Of a stretch of DNA of 57,441 nt, positions 15,690-24,300 are shown piece by piece. The translations under genes were made by a program, and so were the position numbers. Below the pieces are notes generated by a model. The model searched no databases and was not told the DNA's origin. It was given only the letters and a program-made list of their open reading frames with translations. Each line of letters starts with the position of its first letter. Position 1 is the stretch's first letter. Origin of the DNA: an uncultured Oscillibacter sp. Lineage in GTDB: Bacteria; Bacillota; Clostridia; Oscillospirales; Oscillospiraceae. The stretch is taken from contig CAJTJA010000003.1 in assembly GCA_910576845.1 (NCBI GenBank), positions 61,902 to 119,342 on the forward strand, given 5' to 3'.

Positions 15690-17450
15690 ATGAGTGAAGA
15701 AAACAATCAGTACACGTTTGAAAACGAGACCTACCGCAAGACCTATTGGCACACCTGCTCCCACATCCTGGCCCAGGCCGTCAAGCGCCTGCACCCGGAG
15801 GTAAAGCTGGCCATCGGCCCATCCATTGACGAGGGCTTTTACTACGACATGGACTCTCCCTTCCCCTTCACCCCTGAGATCATGGAGGAAATCGAAGGAG
15901 AGATGCGGAAAATCTGCAAAGAGAAGCTGAAACTGGAGCGCTTTGAGCTGCCCCGGGCGGAGGCGCTGAAGTTTATGGAGGAGAAGGGTGAGCCCTACAA
16001 GGTGGAGCTTATCAACGATCTCCCCGAGGATGCCGCCATCAGCTTCTACAAGCAGGGCGAGTTCACCGACCTTTGCGCCGGTCCCCACCTGGACTCCACA
16101 GGCCGCGTGAAGGGCAACGGCATCAAGCTGACCGCCTGCAACGCCGCCTATTGGCGAGGCGATTCCAACCGGGAAACCCTCCAGCGCATTTACGGCATCG
16201 CCTTCCCCAAGAAGGAGGAGCTGGATGAATATCTTGCAAAAATCGAAGAGGCGAAGCGCCGGGACCACCGGAAGCTTGGCAAGGAGCTGGGTCTGTTTAT
16301 GCTCCGGGACGAGGGCCCCGGCTTCCCCTTCTTCCTGCCCAAGGGCATGGTGCTGAAAAACACACTGCTGGAGTACTGGCGGCAGGTCCACAAGAAATAT
16401 GGCTACGTGGAAATTTCCACCCCCATTATCCTGAACCAGGAGCTCTGGCTCCGTTCCGGGCATTGGGATCACTATAAAAACAATATGTATACCACCATTA
16501 TCGACGAGGAGAACTACGCTGTTAAGCCCATGAACTGCCCCGGCGGTATGCTGGTGTATGCCAGTGAGCCCCACTCCTATAAGGAGCTGCCCCTCCGGGT
16601 GGGAGAGATCGGTCTGGTCCACCGGCACGAGCTGTCCGGCGCCCTCCACGGGTTGTTCCGGGTGCGCTGCTTTAACCAGGACGACGCCCACATCTTCATG
16701 ACCCGGGATCAGATGAAGGACGTTATTCAAGAGACCGTGCGCCTCTTCGACGAGGTATACTCCACCTTTGGCCTGAGCTACACCATTGAGCTTTCTACGA
16801 TGCCGGAGGACCATATCGGCACGGTGGACGAGTGGGAGCGGAATCAGGATATCCTGAAAAATGCCATCACCGACATGGGCAAGGACTTTGAGATCAATGA
16901 AGGCGACGGCGCGTTCTACGGCCCGAAGCTGGATTTCCATCTGGCCGATTCCCTGGGCCGTACCTGGCAGTGCGGCACCATCCAGCTGGATAGTCAGATG
17001 CCTGAGCGCTTTGAGCTGGAGTACACCGGCGAGGACGGCGCAAAGCACCGCCCCATTATGATTCACCGGGTGGTTTTGGGCTCCATTGAGCGCTTTATCG
17101 GCGTCATTACAGAGCACTTTGCCGGAGCGTTCCCCGTGTGGCTGAATCCCGTTCAGGTGAAGATTCTCACCGTCACCGAGCGGGCGGACGCCTATGCTGC
17201 CGAGGTAGCCGCCGCTTTGGACCAGAAGGGGTTCCGGGTGGAGACCGATACTCGCAATGAGAAGATCGGCAAGAAGATTCGGGAGGCTACCCTGGAGAAG
17301 ATTCCCTACATGCTGGTTGTGGGTGACCGGGATGTGGAGAACCAGACTGTCTCTGTTCGAACCCGTTCCGGTGAGGACCTGGGCGCCATGAGTCTGGAGG
17401 CGTTTGCCGCGAAACTCAAGGAAGAGGTTGACAGCAAGGCAATCCACTAA
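15690..17450 (+). CDS. thrS: Threonyl-tRNA synthetase lacking the TGS domain
   Basis: Class II synthetase, 586 residues. Editing domain: HTCSH near residue 20 and DLCAGPHLDSTG; catalytic core: KPMNCPGGMLVY, HRHELSGALHGLFRVRCFNQ and the motif-3 segment GSIERFIGVITEHFAG; anticodon-binding domain at the C-terminus (KILTVTERADAYAAEVA, VVGDRDVENQTVSVR). E. coli ThrS is about 640 residues with an N-terminal TGS domain; here the first editing-domain histidine already appears near residue 20, so the TGS domain is absent and not merely missed: the frame upstream is the leader RNA and AAGGAGG (15676-15682) directs the ATG. Expression is set by the T-box leader. Confidence 0.96.
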   Translation: MSEENNQYTFENETYRKTYWHTCSHILAQAVKRLHPEVKLAIGPSIDEGFYYDMDSPFPFTPEIMEEIEGEMRKICKEKLKLERFELPRAEALKFMEEKGEPYKVELINDLPEDAAISFYKQGEFTDLCAGPHLDSTGRVKGNGIKLTACNAAYWRGDSNRETLQRIYGIAFPKKEELDEYLAKIEEAKRRDHRKLGKELGLFMLRDEGPGFPFFLPKGMVLKNTLLEYWRQVHKKYGYVEISTPIILNQELWLRSGHWDHYKNNMYTTIIDEENYAVKPMNCPGGMLVYASEPHSYKELPLRVGEIGLVHRHELSGALHGLFRVRCFNQDDAHIFMTRDQMKDVIQETVRLFDEVYSTFGLSYTIELSTMPEDHIGTVDEWERNQDILKNAITDMGKDFEINEGDGAFYGPKLDFHLADSLGRTWQCGTIQLDSQMPERFELEYTGEDGAKHRPIMIHRVVLGSIERFIGVITEHFAGAFPVWLNPVQVKILTVTERADAYAAEVAAALDQKGFRVETDTRNEKIGKKIREATLEKIPYMLVVGDRDVENQTVSVRTRSGEDLGAMSLEAFAAKLKEEVDSKAIH

Positions 17451-17464
17451 ACAAACTGTATAAA

Positions 17465-17500
17465 TACGAGGGCCGTATCCAGTTTGGATACGGCCCTCGT
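17465..17500 (+). terminator. Terminator after thrS
   Basis: A 15-bp perfect stem, ACGAGGGCCGTATCC (17465-17479) with GGATACGGCCCTCGT (17486-17500), followed by T-rich sequence. Confidence 0.9.
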
Positions 17501-17570
17501 TTACCTTTTTAAGACACCCGGCTTTTGCCTTGGCCAGCCGCTTCTCACGGCTGCGGCGAGTCAGCTCGCT

Positions 17571-17596
17571 TGCATTTCTTTCTGGAAAGAAATGCA
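17571..17596 (-). terminator. Hairpin downstream of glgP
   Basis: TGCATTTCTTTC (17571-17582) and GAAAGAAATGCA (17585-17596) form a 12-bp perfect inverted repeat 4 bp after the glgP stop codon. It probably ends the glgA-glgP message, though no T-run follows. Confidence 0.55.
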
Positions 17597-17600
17597 GATA

Positions 17601-20027
17601 TCACTTGTGAGGAACGTGCCAGATGTTGTCCGCATACTGGGCAATGGAGCGGTCGGCGGCGAAGATGCCGCTGCGGGCAATGTTATGCAGGCTCATGCGG
17701 TTCCACTTGACAGGGTCGGCGTAGGTCTCTGCCATACGCTTCTCCGCTTCGCAGTAAGAATCGAAGTCTGCCAAAAGCAGATACTCATCGGCGGGACTGC
17801 CGCCCATGCCCAGCAGAAGCCGCTGGTATAGATCCTCATAACTGACGCCGTCCCGGAAACCGCCGCGCAGAGTGTCCATAACCCGGCGGAGCCGCTCATC
17901 CCGGTTGTACCAGCGCTGAGGTACATAGCCCTCCCGTTTCAAAGCATCCACCTCGTCAGCGTGGAGGCCGAAGAGGAACATGTTCTCATCTCCCAGAACC
18001 TCGTGCATCTCCACGTTGGCGCCATCCAAAGTACCGATGGTCAGAGCGCCGTTCATCATGAATTTCATGTTGCCGGTGCCGCTGGCCTCCTTGCCGGCAG
18101 TGGAAATCTGCTGGCTCACTTCGCTGGCGGGCATCAGCACCTCAGCCAGGGAAACCCGGTAGTTTTCCAGGAAGACCACCTGCAGTTTATCCTTGCAGAT
18201 GGGATCATGATCAATTTGGTCCGCCAAGGAGTTGATGAGGCGGATAATCCGCTTTGCAACCGCATAACCCGGAGCTGCTTTCGCCCCGAAGAGGAAAGCA
18301 TGAGGCTGCGTGATGGAGTTGGGGTTATCCCTCAGATTTTGGTAAAGTGCGATAATATGCAGCACGTTCAGAAGCTGCCGCTTATATTCGTGGAGACGCT
18401 TTGCCTGCACATCAAAGATGGCGTCAGGATTCAGAATGACTTTCCGGCTCCGTTTGGCATGGAGGGCAAAAAGCTCCTTGTTCTTGCGCTTAATTTCCGC
18501 CAGACGGTCCAGCACGGTTTTGTCGTCCGCGTAAGCGTCCAGCTTTTGGAGGACGGAGGCGTCGGAGAGGTAAGCAGTCCCGCCGGTCAGGTCCTGAATG
18601 AGGCTGTCCAGGCCAGGATTGATCTCACTGAGCCAGCGGCGGTGATCGATGCCGTTGGTGACGTTTTGGAACTTCTGGGGCTCCATGGCGCAGGCATCTT
18701 TGAAAACGTCATTGCGCAAAATGTCGGAGTGAAGGGCCGACACGCCGTTGACAGCCATGCCGCCGGCAATGCAGAGGTTTGCCATCCGTACTTCGCCGTC
18801 CCAAATAATGGCCATTTTCTTGGTCTTGGAGGGGTCATGATAGAAGTTTTCCACTCGCTTCTGCCAGCGGTTGGAGATTTCCTGAATGATCTGCCAGATC
18901 CGGGGCAGGCGGCGCTCCATTAAAGTCTGAGGCCAGCGCTCCAAAGCCTCGGCCAATACAGTGTGGTTGGTATAGGCCACGGAATGTGTGGTGATATACC
19001 AGGCGTCGTCCCAATTCATGCCGGTGTCGTCAATAAGGATGCGCATCAGCTCCGGAATGACCAGGGTGGGGTGGGTATCGTTGATTTGAATCACGTTTTT
19101 CTCGTGGAAATTTTTCAGCGTCCCATACGTATCCAGATGCTTGGCGGTAATGGATTGAATGGTGGCGGAGACGAAGAAATACTGCTGCTTAAGCCGAAGG
19201 GACTTACCCTCAATATGGTTGTCCTCAGGGTAGAGAACCTTGGCGATGGTTTCAGCCATGGTTTCCTCCTCAGAGGCCTTGAGGTATTCTCCGCGGCCGA
19301 AAAGGCTCATATCGATGGGCTTGGTAGGACGGGGGTCCCAAAGGCGGAGAACATTGACGTGATTTGTATTGTAACCGGCAATCTCCATGTCGTAAGGAAC
19401 TGCCTGCACTGTGGTGGCATTTTCGTTAACGGTATGGAGATAACCGTCTGCCCAGAATTCCCGGACAGTGCCGCCAAAGGAGACGGTCTGCGCCTCAGCG
19501 GGCTTGGGCAGCAGCCATGCGGCGCCCAGGTCCTTCCAGTGATCGGGAAGTTCCACCTGCTGGCCCTCTATGATTTTCTGCTTGAAAAGACCCAGCTCAT
19601 AACAGATGGAGTAGCCAGTGGCCGGAATCTCCAGAGTGGTCATGGAGTCCAGATAACAGGCGGCAAGACGGCCCAGGCCACCGTTGCCAAGAGCGGCGTC
19701 GGGCTCCATCTCAAAGATGTCGCCGGCCTTGAAGCCCAGATGCTCCAGCGCTTCCTTCAGCTGGGGCAGAAGTCCCAGGTTGTAGGCGTTCTTCATCAGG
19801 CTCCGGCCCATGAGAAATTCCATGGACAGGTAATGAACCTGCTTTTTCTTGTCCCGACGGGTTTTCTTCCGGGTTTCGACTTCCCGGAGGGCCATCATGT
19901 CCCTGAGAACCAGGGCGCTGGCCCGCATCATCTCGCCTTCGGTGGCCTCATCGGCAGCTTTGCCGAAATTGGTCATCAGCTTAGAGGACAGGGCTTCTTC
20001 CAGTTCTTTTGTCGTAATTGCTGCCAT
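17601..20027 (-). CDS. glgP: Glycogen/starch (alpha-glucan) phosphorylase
   Basis: Releases glucose 1-phosphate from glycogen chain ends. The 808-residue length is normal. Family signatures are YLSMEFLMGRSL near the N-terminus, ALGNGGLGRLAACYLDS, and the PLP site EASGTGNMKFMMNGALTIGT, whose lysine carries the cofactor. It follows glgA by 9 bp on the same strand, so synthesis and breakdown enzymes share a message from the promoter at 21905-21933. This is the catabolic step that balances GlgC/GlgD/GlgA/GlgB. Confidence 0.97.
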   Translation of the reverse strand: MAAITTKELEEALSSKLMTNFGKAADEATEGEMMRASALVLRDMMALREVETRKKTRRDKKKQVHYLSMEFLMGRSLMKNAYNLGLLPQLKEALEHLGFKAGDIFEMEPDAALGNGGLGRLAACYLDSMTTLEIPATGYSICYELGLFKQKIIEGQQVELPDHWKDLGAAWLLPKPAEAQTVSFGGTVREFWADGYLHTVNENATTVQAVPYDMEIAGYNTNHVNVLRLWDPRPTKPIDMSLFGRGEYLKASEEETMAETIAKVLYPEDNHIEGKSLRLKQQYFFVSATIQSITAKHLDTYGTLKNFHEKNVIQINDTHPTLVIPELMRILIDDTGMNWDDAWYITTHSVAYTNHTVLAEALERWPQTLMERRLPRIWQIIQEISNRWQKRVENFYHDPSKTKKMAIIWDGEVRMANLCIAGGMAVNGVSALHSDILRNDVFKDACAMEPQKFQNVTNGIDHRRWLSEINPGLDSLIQDLTGGTAYLSDASVLQKLDAYADDKTVLDRLAEIKRKNKELFALHAKRSRKVILNPDAIFDVQAKRLHEYKRQLLNVLHIIALYQNLRDNPNSITQPHAFLFGAKAAPGYAVAKRIIRLINSLADQIDHDPICKDKLQVVFLENYRVSLAEVLMPASEVSQQISTAGKEASGTGNMKFMMNGALTIGTLDGANVEMHEVLGDENMFLFGLHADEVDALKREGYVPQRWYNRDERLRRVMDTLRGGFRDGVSYEDLYQRLLLGMGGSPADEYLLLADFDSYCEAEKRMAETYADPVKWNRMSLHNIARSGIFAADRSIAQYADNIWHVPHK

Positions 20028-20036
20028 AAGCGTTCA

Positions 20037-21797
20037 TCACTCCGCCGACTTTTTCTTCCCGGCGGTTCCTTTCTTTGAGGTTGCCTTCTTCTCGGTTTTC
20101 TTTTCGGTCTTGGCGGTCTTCCCGGCGGCTTTGGAGGCGGTTTTCCGGGTTTTCTTTGCGGGCTTCTTTTCTTCGGAAACGGTTTCTCCGGCAGGAGTGG
20201 TCTCCTCAACAGGAGCGGGCGTCTCGGCGGAGATAGTTTCCTCAGCGGGAGCGGGCGTCTCGGCGGAGATAGTTTCCTCAGCGGGAGCGGGCGTCTCAGC
20301 AGGAGTGGGCTCTTCAGCGGGAGTGTCTGCCGCCCTGTGGGTGTCGCTGTGAATGGGCCAGGCCTGACCGGTGATTGTGGCGTAAATACGCAGATACTCT
20401 CTGGCGCTCCGGGCCCAGCTGAAATCACAGGCCATGGCCCGCTGGCGCAGGCGGCCAAAGACATCGGGGTAGTCTTTGTAAAGATACACAGCTTCCCGGA
20501 TAACGTGGAGCATATCGCCGCTGGAGTAATTGGCAAAGCTGAATCCGTTGCCTGCATCGCGCCAGGATTCGCAGGGCTGGACAGTATCCTTCAGGCCGCC
20601 GGTTTCCCGAACAATGGGAACGGTGCCGTACCGCATGGCAATCATCTGACTCAGGCCGCAGGGCTCGCTCTTGGAGGGCATAAGGAAGAGATCCGCGCCG
20701 GCATAAATGGCCATGGACAGATCTTCATTATAGTCCAGACGAACAGACATCCGGCCGGGATACTGCTGGGCGGCCCAGTGGAAGAACTCCTCATACCGCT
20801 GGTCTCCTGTGCCCAGAACTACCAGCTGCATCGGCAGCTCCATCATGTCGTGGAGCACCTCGCAGATTAAGTCCAAACCCTTGTGAGAGACCAAGCGGCT
20901 GACCATAGCCACGACGGGGGTATGAGCTTCCTCCCGCAGGCCGACCATCCGCTGAAGTTCTGCTTTGCAGTCATCTTTGCCGGTCATGTCTTCTTGAGAG
21001 AAATTTTTCAGGATGCGCTGGTCGGTCCTGGGATCATAGAGCTTCATATCGATGCCGTTGAGAACGCCGGAGAGCTTGTTGGAGCACCGACGCATAATAC
21101 CCTCCATCCGGTGGGCAAAATAGGGCATTTTCAGCTCATTGGCATAAGTAGGAGAGACAGCGTTGACCGCATCGGCACAGAGGATAGCGCCTTTGAGAAG
21201 GTTGGCGTCGCCATCCATGAGCATAGTGCCATCCTGTGCCCAGCCAGCGTCCAGACCAAAGAGGTCTCCCAGAACATAAGGATTATAACGGCCCTGGTAT
21301 TCAATATTATGGATGGTGACTACGGTTTTAATAGAGCGGTAGCGGTCCTCGCGGACGCCGTCATCCTTCAGATAGATGGGAACCAGGGCGGACTGCCAAT
21401 CGTTGCAGTGGATTACCTCAGGCCAGAATCTAAAATGATCCAGCATACGGACTACGGCGCGGGAGAAGAAGGCAAAACGTTCACCGTCATCTGCCTGGCC
21501 ATAAAGAGTACCCCGGCTGAAGTACTGCTCGTTGTCCAAGAAATACCAGGTTACGCCGTCCTTCTCCAGGGAAAATAGCCCACAGTAGCTGTGCCGCCAG
21601 GCTAAATCCACATAATCATAACACTCGAATTTAAGCTGGCTTCCGAAGCGGTCCCGAACCCGCTGGTAAAGGGGCAGGACCACGGCCACTTCCGCTCCCT
21701 GTTCTGCCAGAGCTGGGGGCAGGGAGCCGGCTACGTCGGCAAGACCGCCGGTTTTGCAAAAGGGAACTGCTTCGCTGGTCACATACAAAATCTTCAT
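20037..21797 (-). CDS. glgA: Glycogen synthase (GT5) with Pro/Glu repeats and a lysine-rich C-terminal tail
   Basis: ADP-glucose-dependent glycogen synthase. The catalytic part (about residues 1-480) is complete: KTGGLADVAGSLPPAL at the N-terminus binds ADP-glucose, and SKSEPCGLSQMIAMRYG with TGGLKDTV forms the C-terminal active-site loop. Typical GlgA is about 480 residues; this one has 586. The extra ~104 residues consist of a Pro/Ala/Glu/Thr section (about 483-543) with repeats of AETPAPAEETIS, then a basic section (about 544-586) with 17 lysines in roughly 44 residues, similar in composition to histone H1 tails. The DNA repeat is a 36-bp unit. The tail is in frame with no stop, so it is translated. 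Its role is unknown; anchoring to glycogen, nucleoid or partners are guesses. Confidence 0.93.
   Translation of the reverse strand: MKILYVTSEAVPFCKTGGLADVAGSLPPALAEQGAEVAVVLPLYQRVRDRFGSQLKFECYDYVDLAWRHSYCGLFSLEKDGVTWYFLDNEQYFSRGTLYGQADDGERFAFFSRAVVRMLDHFRFWPEVIHCNDWQSALVPIYLKDDGVREDRYRSIKTVVTIHNIEYQGRYNPYVLGDLFGLDAGWAQDGTMLMDGDANLLKGAILCADAVNAVSPTYANELKMPYFAHRMEGIMRRCSNKLSGVLNGIDMKLYDPRTDQRILKNFSQEDMTGKDDCKAELQRMVGLREEAHTPVVAMVSRLVSHKGLDLICEVLHDMMELPMQLVVLGTGDQRYEEFFHWAAQQYPGRMSVRLDYNEDLSMAIYAGADLFLMPSKSEPCGLSQMIAMRYGTVPIVRETGGLKDTVQPCESWRDAGNGFSFANYSSGDMLHVIREAVYLYKDYPDVFGRLRQRAMACDFSWARSAREYLRIYATITGQAWPIHSDTHRAADTPAEEPTPAETPAPAEETISAETPAPAEETISAETPAPVEETTPAGETVSEEKKPAKKTRKTASKAAGKTAKTEKKTEKKATSKKGTAGKKKSAE
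20212..20300. repeat. 36-bp tandem repeat within glgA
   Basis: Two perfect 36-bp units start at 20212 and 20248 and a partial third at 20284. They encode the repeated 12-residue block AETPAPAEETIS in the GlgA tail. Copy number could vary by slippage between strains. Confidence 0.85.
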
Positions 21798-21904
21798 TTA
21801 CTTACTCCACTCCTTTTCATATCATCCTCGGCACTGAACCGGAAGACCTGCGGAGTCCGGGAGAATCAGGTAGACAAGGAGACCGCAGGAACGGCGCTTT
21901 GCCT

Positions 21905-21933
21905 ATTATATCAAATTGAGAAACAAGGGTCAA
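21905..21933 (-). promoter_or_regulatory. Promoter of glgA-glgP
   Basis: Minus strand: TTGACC (21933-21928), 17-bp spacer, TATAAT (21910-21905). It lies after the glgD terminator, making glgA-glgP a separate unit with a leader of about 100 nt. Confidence 0.8.
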
Positions 21934-21946
21934 CCTGCCATTCAAT

Positions 21947-21980
21947 CATAAAAGGAGGGCGAGGCCGCCCCCCTTTTATG
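21947..21980 (-). terminator. Terminator after glgD
   Basis: On the minus strand CATAAAAGG plus GGGCG pairs with CGCCC plus CCTTTTATG, with one bulge, 6 bp after the glgD stop. It separates glgBCD from glgAP. Confidence 0.7.
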
Positions 21981-21985
21981 GAAAT

Positions 21986-23098
21986 TTATACCTTGCTGCC
22001 CTTAGCCAGAACAATGGGATAGGTGGCATGGCCCATGAGAGTCCGGCCCGGGAAGACTTCTACATCTTTGTCAGCGATAATGTAGCTGAGCTGTGCGTCT
22101 TTCCTGATAATGGAGTCCTTAAAAATCACGCAGTTGCGTACTACCGCACCGGCTTCCACAGTTACACCAGGGAAGAGAATGGAATTTTCCACGATGCCTT
22201 CGATGGAGCAGCCGTCGCCGAACAAAGAGTTGACGCATTTGCCGCCGGAGCCTAAATAGGTGGAGCTGAGGTCTGCGTTCTTGGCCCGGATAGGCCGCTG
22301 AGAGCAGAAAAGATCTGCCCGGATGGCGGGTTCCAGCAGCTGCATGCTGCGGTCATAATACTCTTGAACAGAGCGAATCTGAGCAGCGTAACCCTTCCAG
22401 ATATAACTCCGGATGTTCAGCTTATCTTTTCGGGCCTGAAGCACATCTCCCCGCCAGCTGAGTTGGTCCTTGGCGGCGCAGTCATCTACCAGCTCCAAGA
22501 GCAGTTTCTTGGAGACGACGAAAGCACCCAGACCTCTGAGCCCTCTCGGGGTGTGAAGATTGTAAAAGACCTCGGTGATCCGGCCGCCTTCGCCAACCTG
22601 GAAATAGGTGCCGTCCTCAGTCATAAAGCTGTCGTTGGCGCAGATTACGGTGATGTCCGCCCCGGATTTCATGTGACTTTCAAACACGTCGCTCAAGGGC
22701 AGGTTTGCCACGAGATCGCCGTCCATCATAACCACGTAATCCTGACGGATATCCTCCAGATAGGTCCGCACGGCAGCTAGGGCCTCCATGTGACCCCGGT
22801 AGGGCATAGCTCCCCAGTCTCCTTTGTAGTTAAAAGGAGGCAGCAGCCGCAGGCCGCCCCGCTTGCGGCTCAGGTCCCAGTCCTTGCCAGTGCCCAGGTG
22901 ATCCAGCAGGCTCTGATAATGGCCGTGGAGAATGATGCCCACGTCCGTAGCCCCGGCGTTTACCAGGCTGCTGAGGGCAAAGTCTACCGCCCGGAACCTT
23001 CCGCCAAAGGGAATGGAGGCGGAGGAGCGGATAGAACCCAGCTCCTGAAGGTTGCCGCGGCGCTCATAGGTGAAAATGATTCCATGCAGTCCGTTCAT
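21986..23098 (-). CDS. glgD: Glucose-1-phosphate adenylyltransferase, GlgD subunit
   Basis: A 370-residue nucleotidyltransferase-like protein paralogous to GlgC and typical of Firmicutes. It begins MNGLHGIIFTYERRGNLQEL, which lacks the intact GGxGxRL nucleotide loop seen in GlgC, and ends in left-handed beta-helix repeats (LFGDGCSIEGIVENSILFPG, VEAGAVVRNCVIFKDSIIR). In Bacillus-type systems GlgD has little activity alone and raises that of GlgC in the mixed complex. Its ATG overlaps the glgC stop (23095-23098), consistent with 1:1 synthesis. Confidence 0.95.
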   Translation of the reverse strand: MNGLHGIIFTYERRGNLQELGSIRSSASIPFGGRFRAVDFALSSLVNAGATDVGIILHGHYQSLLDHLGTGKDWDLSRKRGGLRLLPPFNYKGDWGAMPYRGHMEALAAVRTYLEDIRQDYVVMMDGDLVANLPLSDVFESHMKSGADITVICANDSFMTEDGTYFQVGEGGRITEVFYNLHTPRGLRGLGAFVVSKKLLLELVDDCAAKDQLSWRGDVLQARKDKLNIRSYIWKGYAAQIRSVQEYYDRSMQLLEPAIRADLFCSQRPIRAKNADLSSTYLGSGGKCVNSLFGDGCSIEGIVENSILFPGVTVEAGAVVRNCVIFKDSIIRKDAQLSYIIADKDVEVFPGRTLMGHATYPIVLAKGSKV

Positions 23099-24300
23099 TT
23101 GGACACCTCCTCACCATTGCGGTTCAGCATGACGCCGGCCTTGGCGTCCTTGCCCTCCGGCAGCTCACAGCCTGGGGCCAGCACAGTCAGGCCCCAGCCC
23201 TCCGGCGTATTTTCCGGCGTGCCGCCCACATGGCAGCCTGGACCGATTTTGCAGTTTTCACCCAGAATAGCATATTCCACCACCGCGCCGGGAGCGACCA
23301 CGACGCCGGGGAAGAGAACGGAATAGCGAATTGCGGCGCCTTCGCCCACAATGACATTGGGAGAGAGAACAGAGTTTTCCACAATGCCTTCCAGTATGCT
23401 GCCCCGGTTCACGGCGCTGTGGGTGACAGTGGATTTTTCTCCCAGGAAAGCGGGAGGAGCGCTGATGGAACGGGCGTAGATGGGCCAGGACTGGTCCCGT
23501 AGGTCCAAACCGGACTCGGGAGCCAGCATATCCATGTTGGCATCCCACAGAGATTCCAGAGTGCCTACGTCTTTCCAGTAGCCTTCGAAACGGTAGGCGG
23601 CCAAGCGCTCATGTTTAGCCAGCATGGTGGGAATGATGTTTTTGCCGAAGTCGTTTTCGGAACCCTCGGTATTCTCATCGTCAATAAGATATTGCCGCAG
23701 AGCCCTCCAGGAAAATACATAGATACCCATGGAGGCCAGGTTGCTCTTGGGCTCCTTGGGCTTTTCGGCGAACTCGGTGATCATGTCGTCTCCGTCCACG
23801 CTCATGATGCCGAAACGGGAGGCCTCAGCCCAAGGAACCTCCATGACGGAGATAGTGCAGGCAGCGCCGGCGGCCTTGTGGCGGGCCAGCATATCGGAAT
23901 AGTCCATCTTATAGATGTGGTCACCGGAGAGGATGACCACATACTCAGGGTCGTGCATATCGATGAAACCCAAGTTCTGATAAATGGCGTTAGCGGTGCC
24001 TTTGTACCAGGTGCCGCCCTTGCTGCCCTGATAAGGAGGAAGGATATGGACGCCGCCGGAGGACCCGTCCAGGTCCCAGGGCTGGCCGCTGCCGATATAG
24101 CTGTTCAGTTCCAAAGGGCGGTACTGAGTCAGCACACCTACGGTATCAATGCCGGAATTGGTGCAGTTGGAGAGGGGAAAATCGATGATGCGGTATTTGC
24201 CGCCGAAGGGAACGGCTGGCTTTGCCATGTCTCCGGTGAGGACGTAGAGACGGCTGCCCTGTCCTCCGGCCAGCAGCATGGCAATGCATTCTTTTTTCAT
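23095..24300 (-). CDS. glgC: Glucose-1-phosphate adenylyltransferase, catalytic subunit
   Basis: Makes ADP-glucose from ATP and glucose 1-phosphate, the committed step of glycogen synthesis. The 401-residue protein has the pyrophosphorylase loop MLLAGGQGSRLYVLT, the PFGGKYRIIDFPLSNC segment, ILSGDHIYKMDYSDM and the EFAEKPKEPKS region, then beta-helix repeats. It overlaps glgB and glgD by 4 bp on each side. Family members respond to glycolytic effectors; no effector site is read here. Confidence 0.96.
   Translation of the reverse strand: MKKECIAMLLAGGQGSRLYVLTGDMAKPAVPFGGKYRIIDFPLSNCTNSGIDTVGVLTQYRPLELNSYIGSGQPWDLDGSSGGVHILPPYQGSKGGTWYKGTANAIYQNLGFIDMHDPEYVVILSGDHIYKMDYSDMLARHKAAGAACTISVMEVPWAEASRFGIMSVDGDDMITEFAEKPKEPKSNLASMGIYVFSWRALRQYLIDDENTEGSENDFGKNIIPTMLAKHERLAAYRFEGYWKDVGTLESLWDANMDMLAPESGLDLRDQSWPIYARSISAPPAFLGEKSTVTHSAVNRGSILEGIVENSVLSPNVIVGEGAAIRYSVLFPGVVVAPGAVVEYAILGENCKIGPGCHVGGTPENTPEGWGLTVLAPGCELPEGKDAKAGVMLNRNGEEVSK

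Noticed and set aside
15669..17447. 592-codon minus-strand frame opposite thrS
   Set aside because: Exactly opposite a certain synthetase gene, with low-complexity His/Leu/Gly-rich translation and no conserved motifs.
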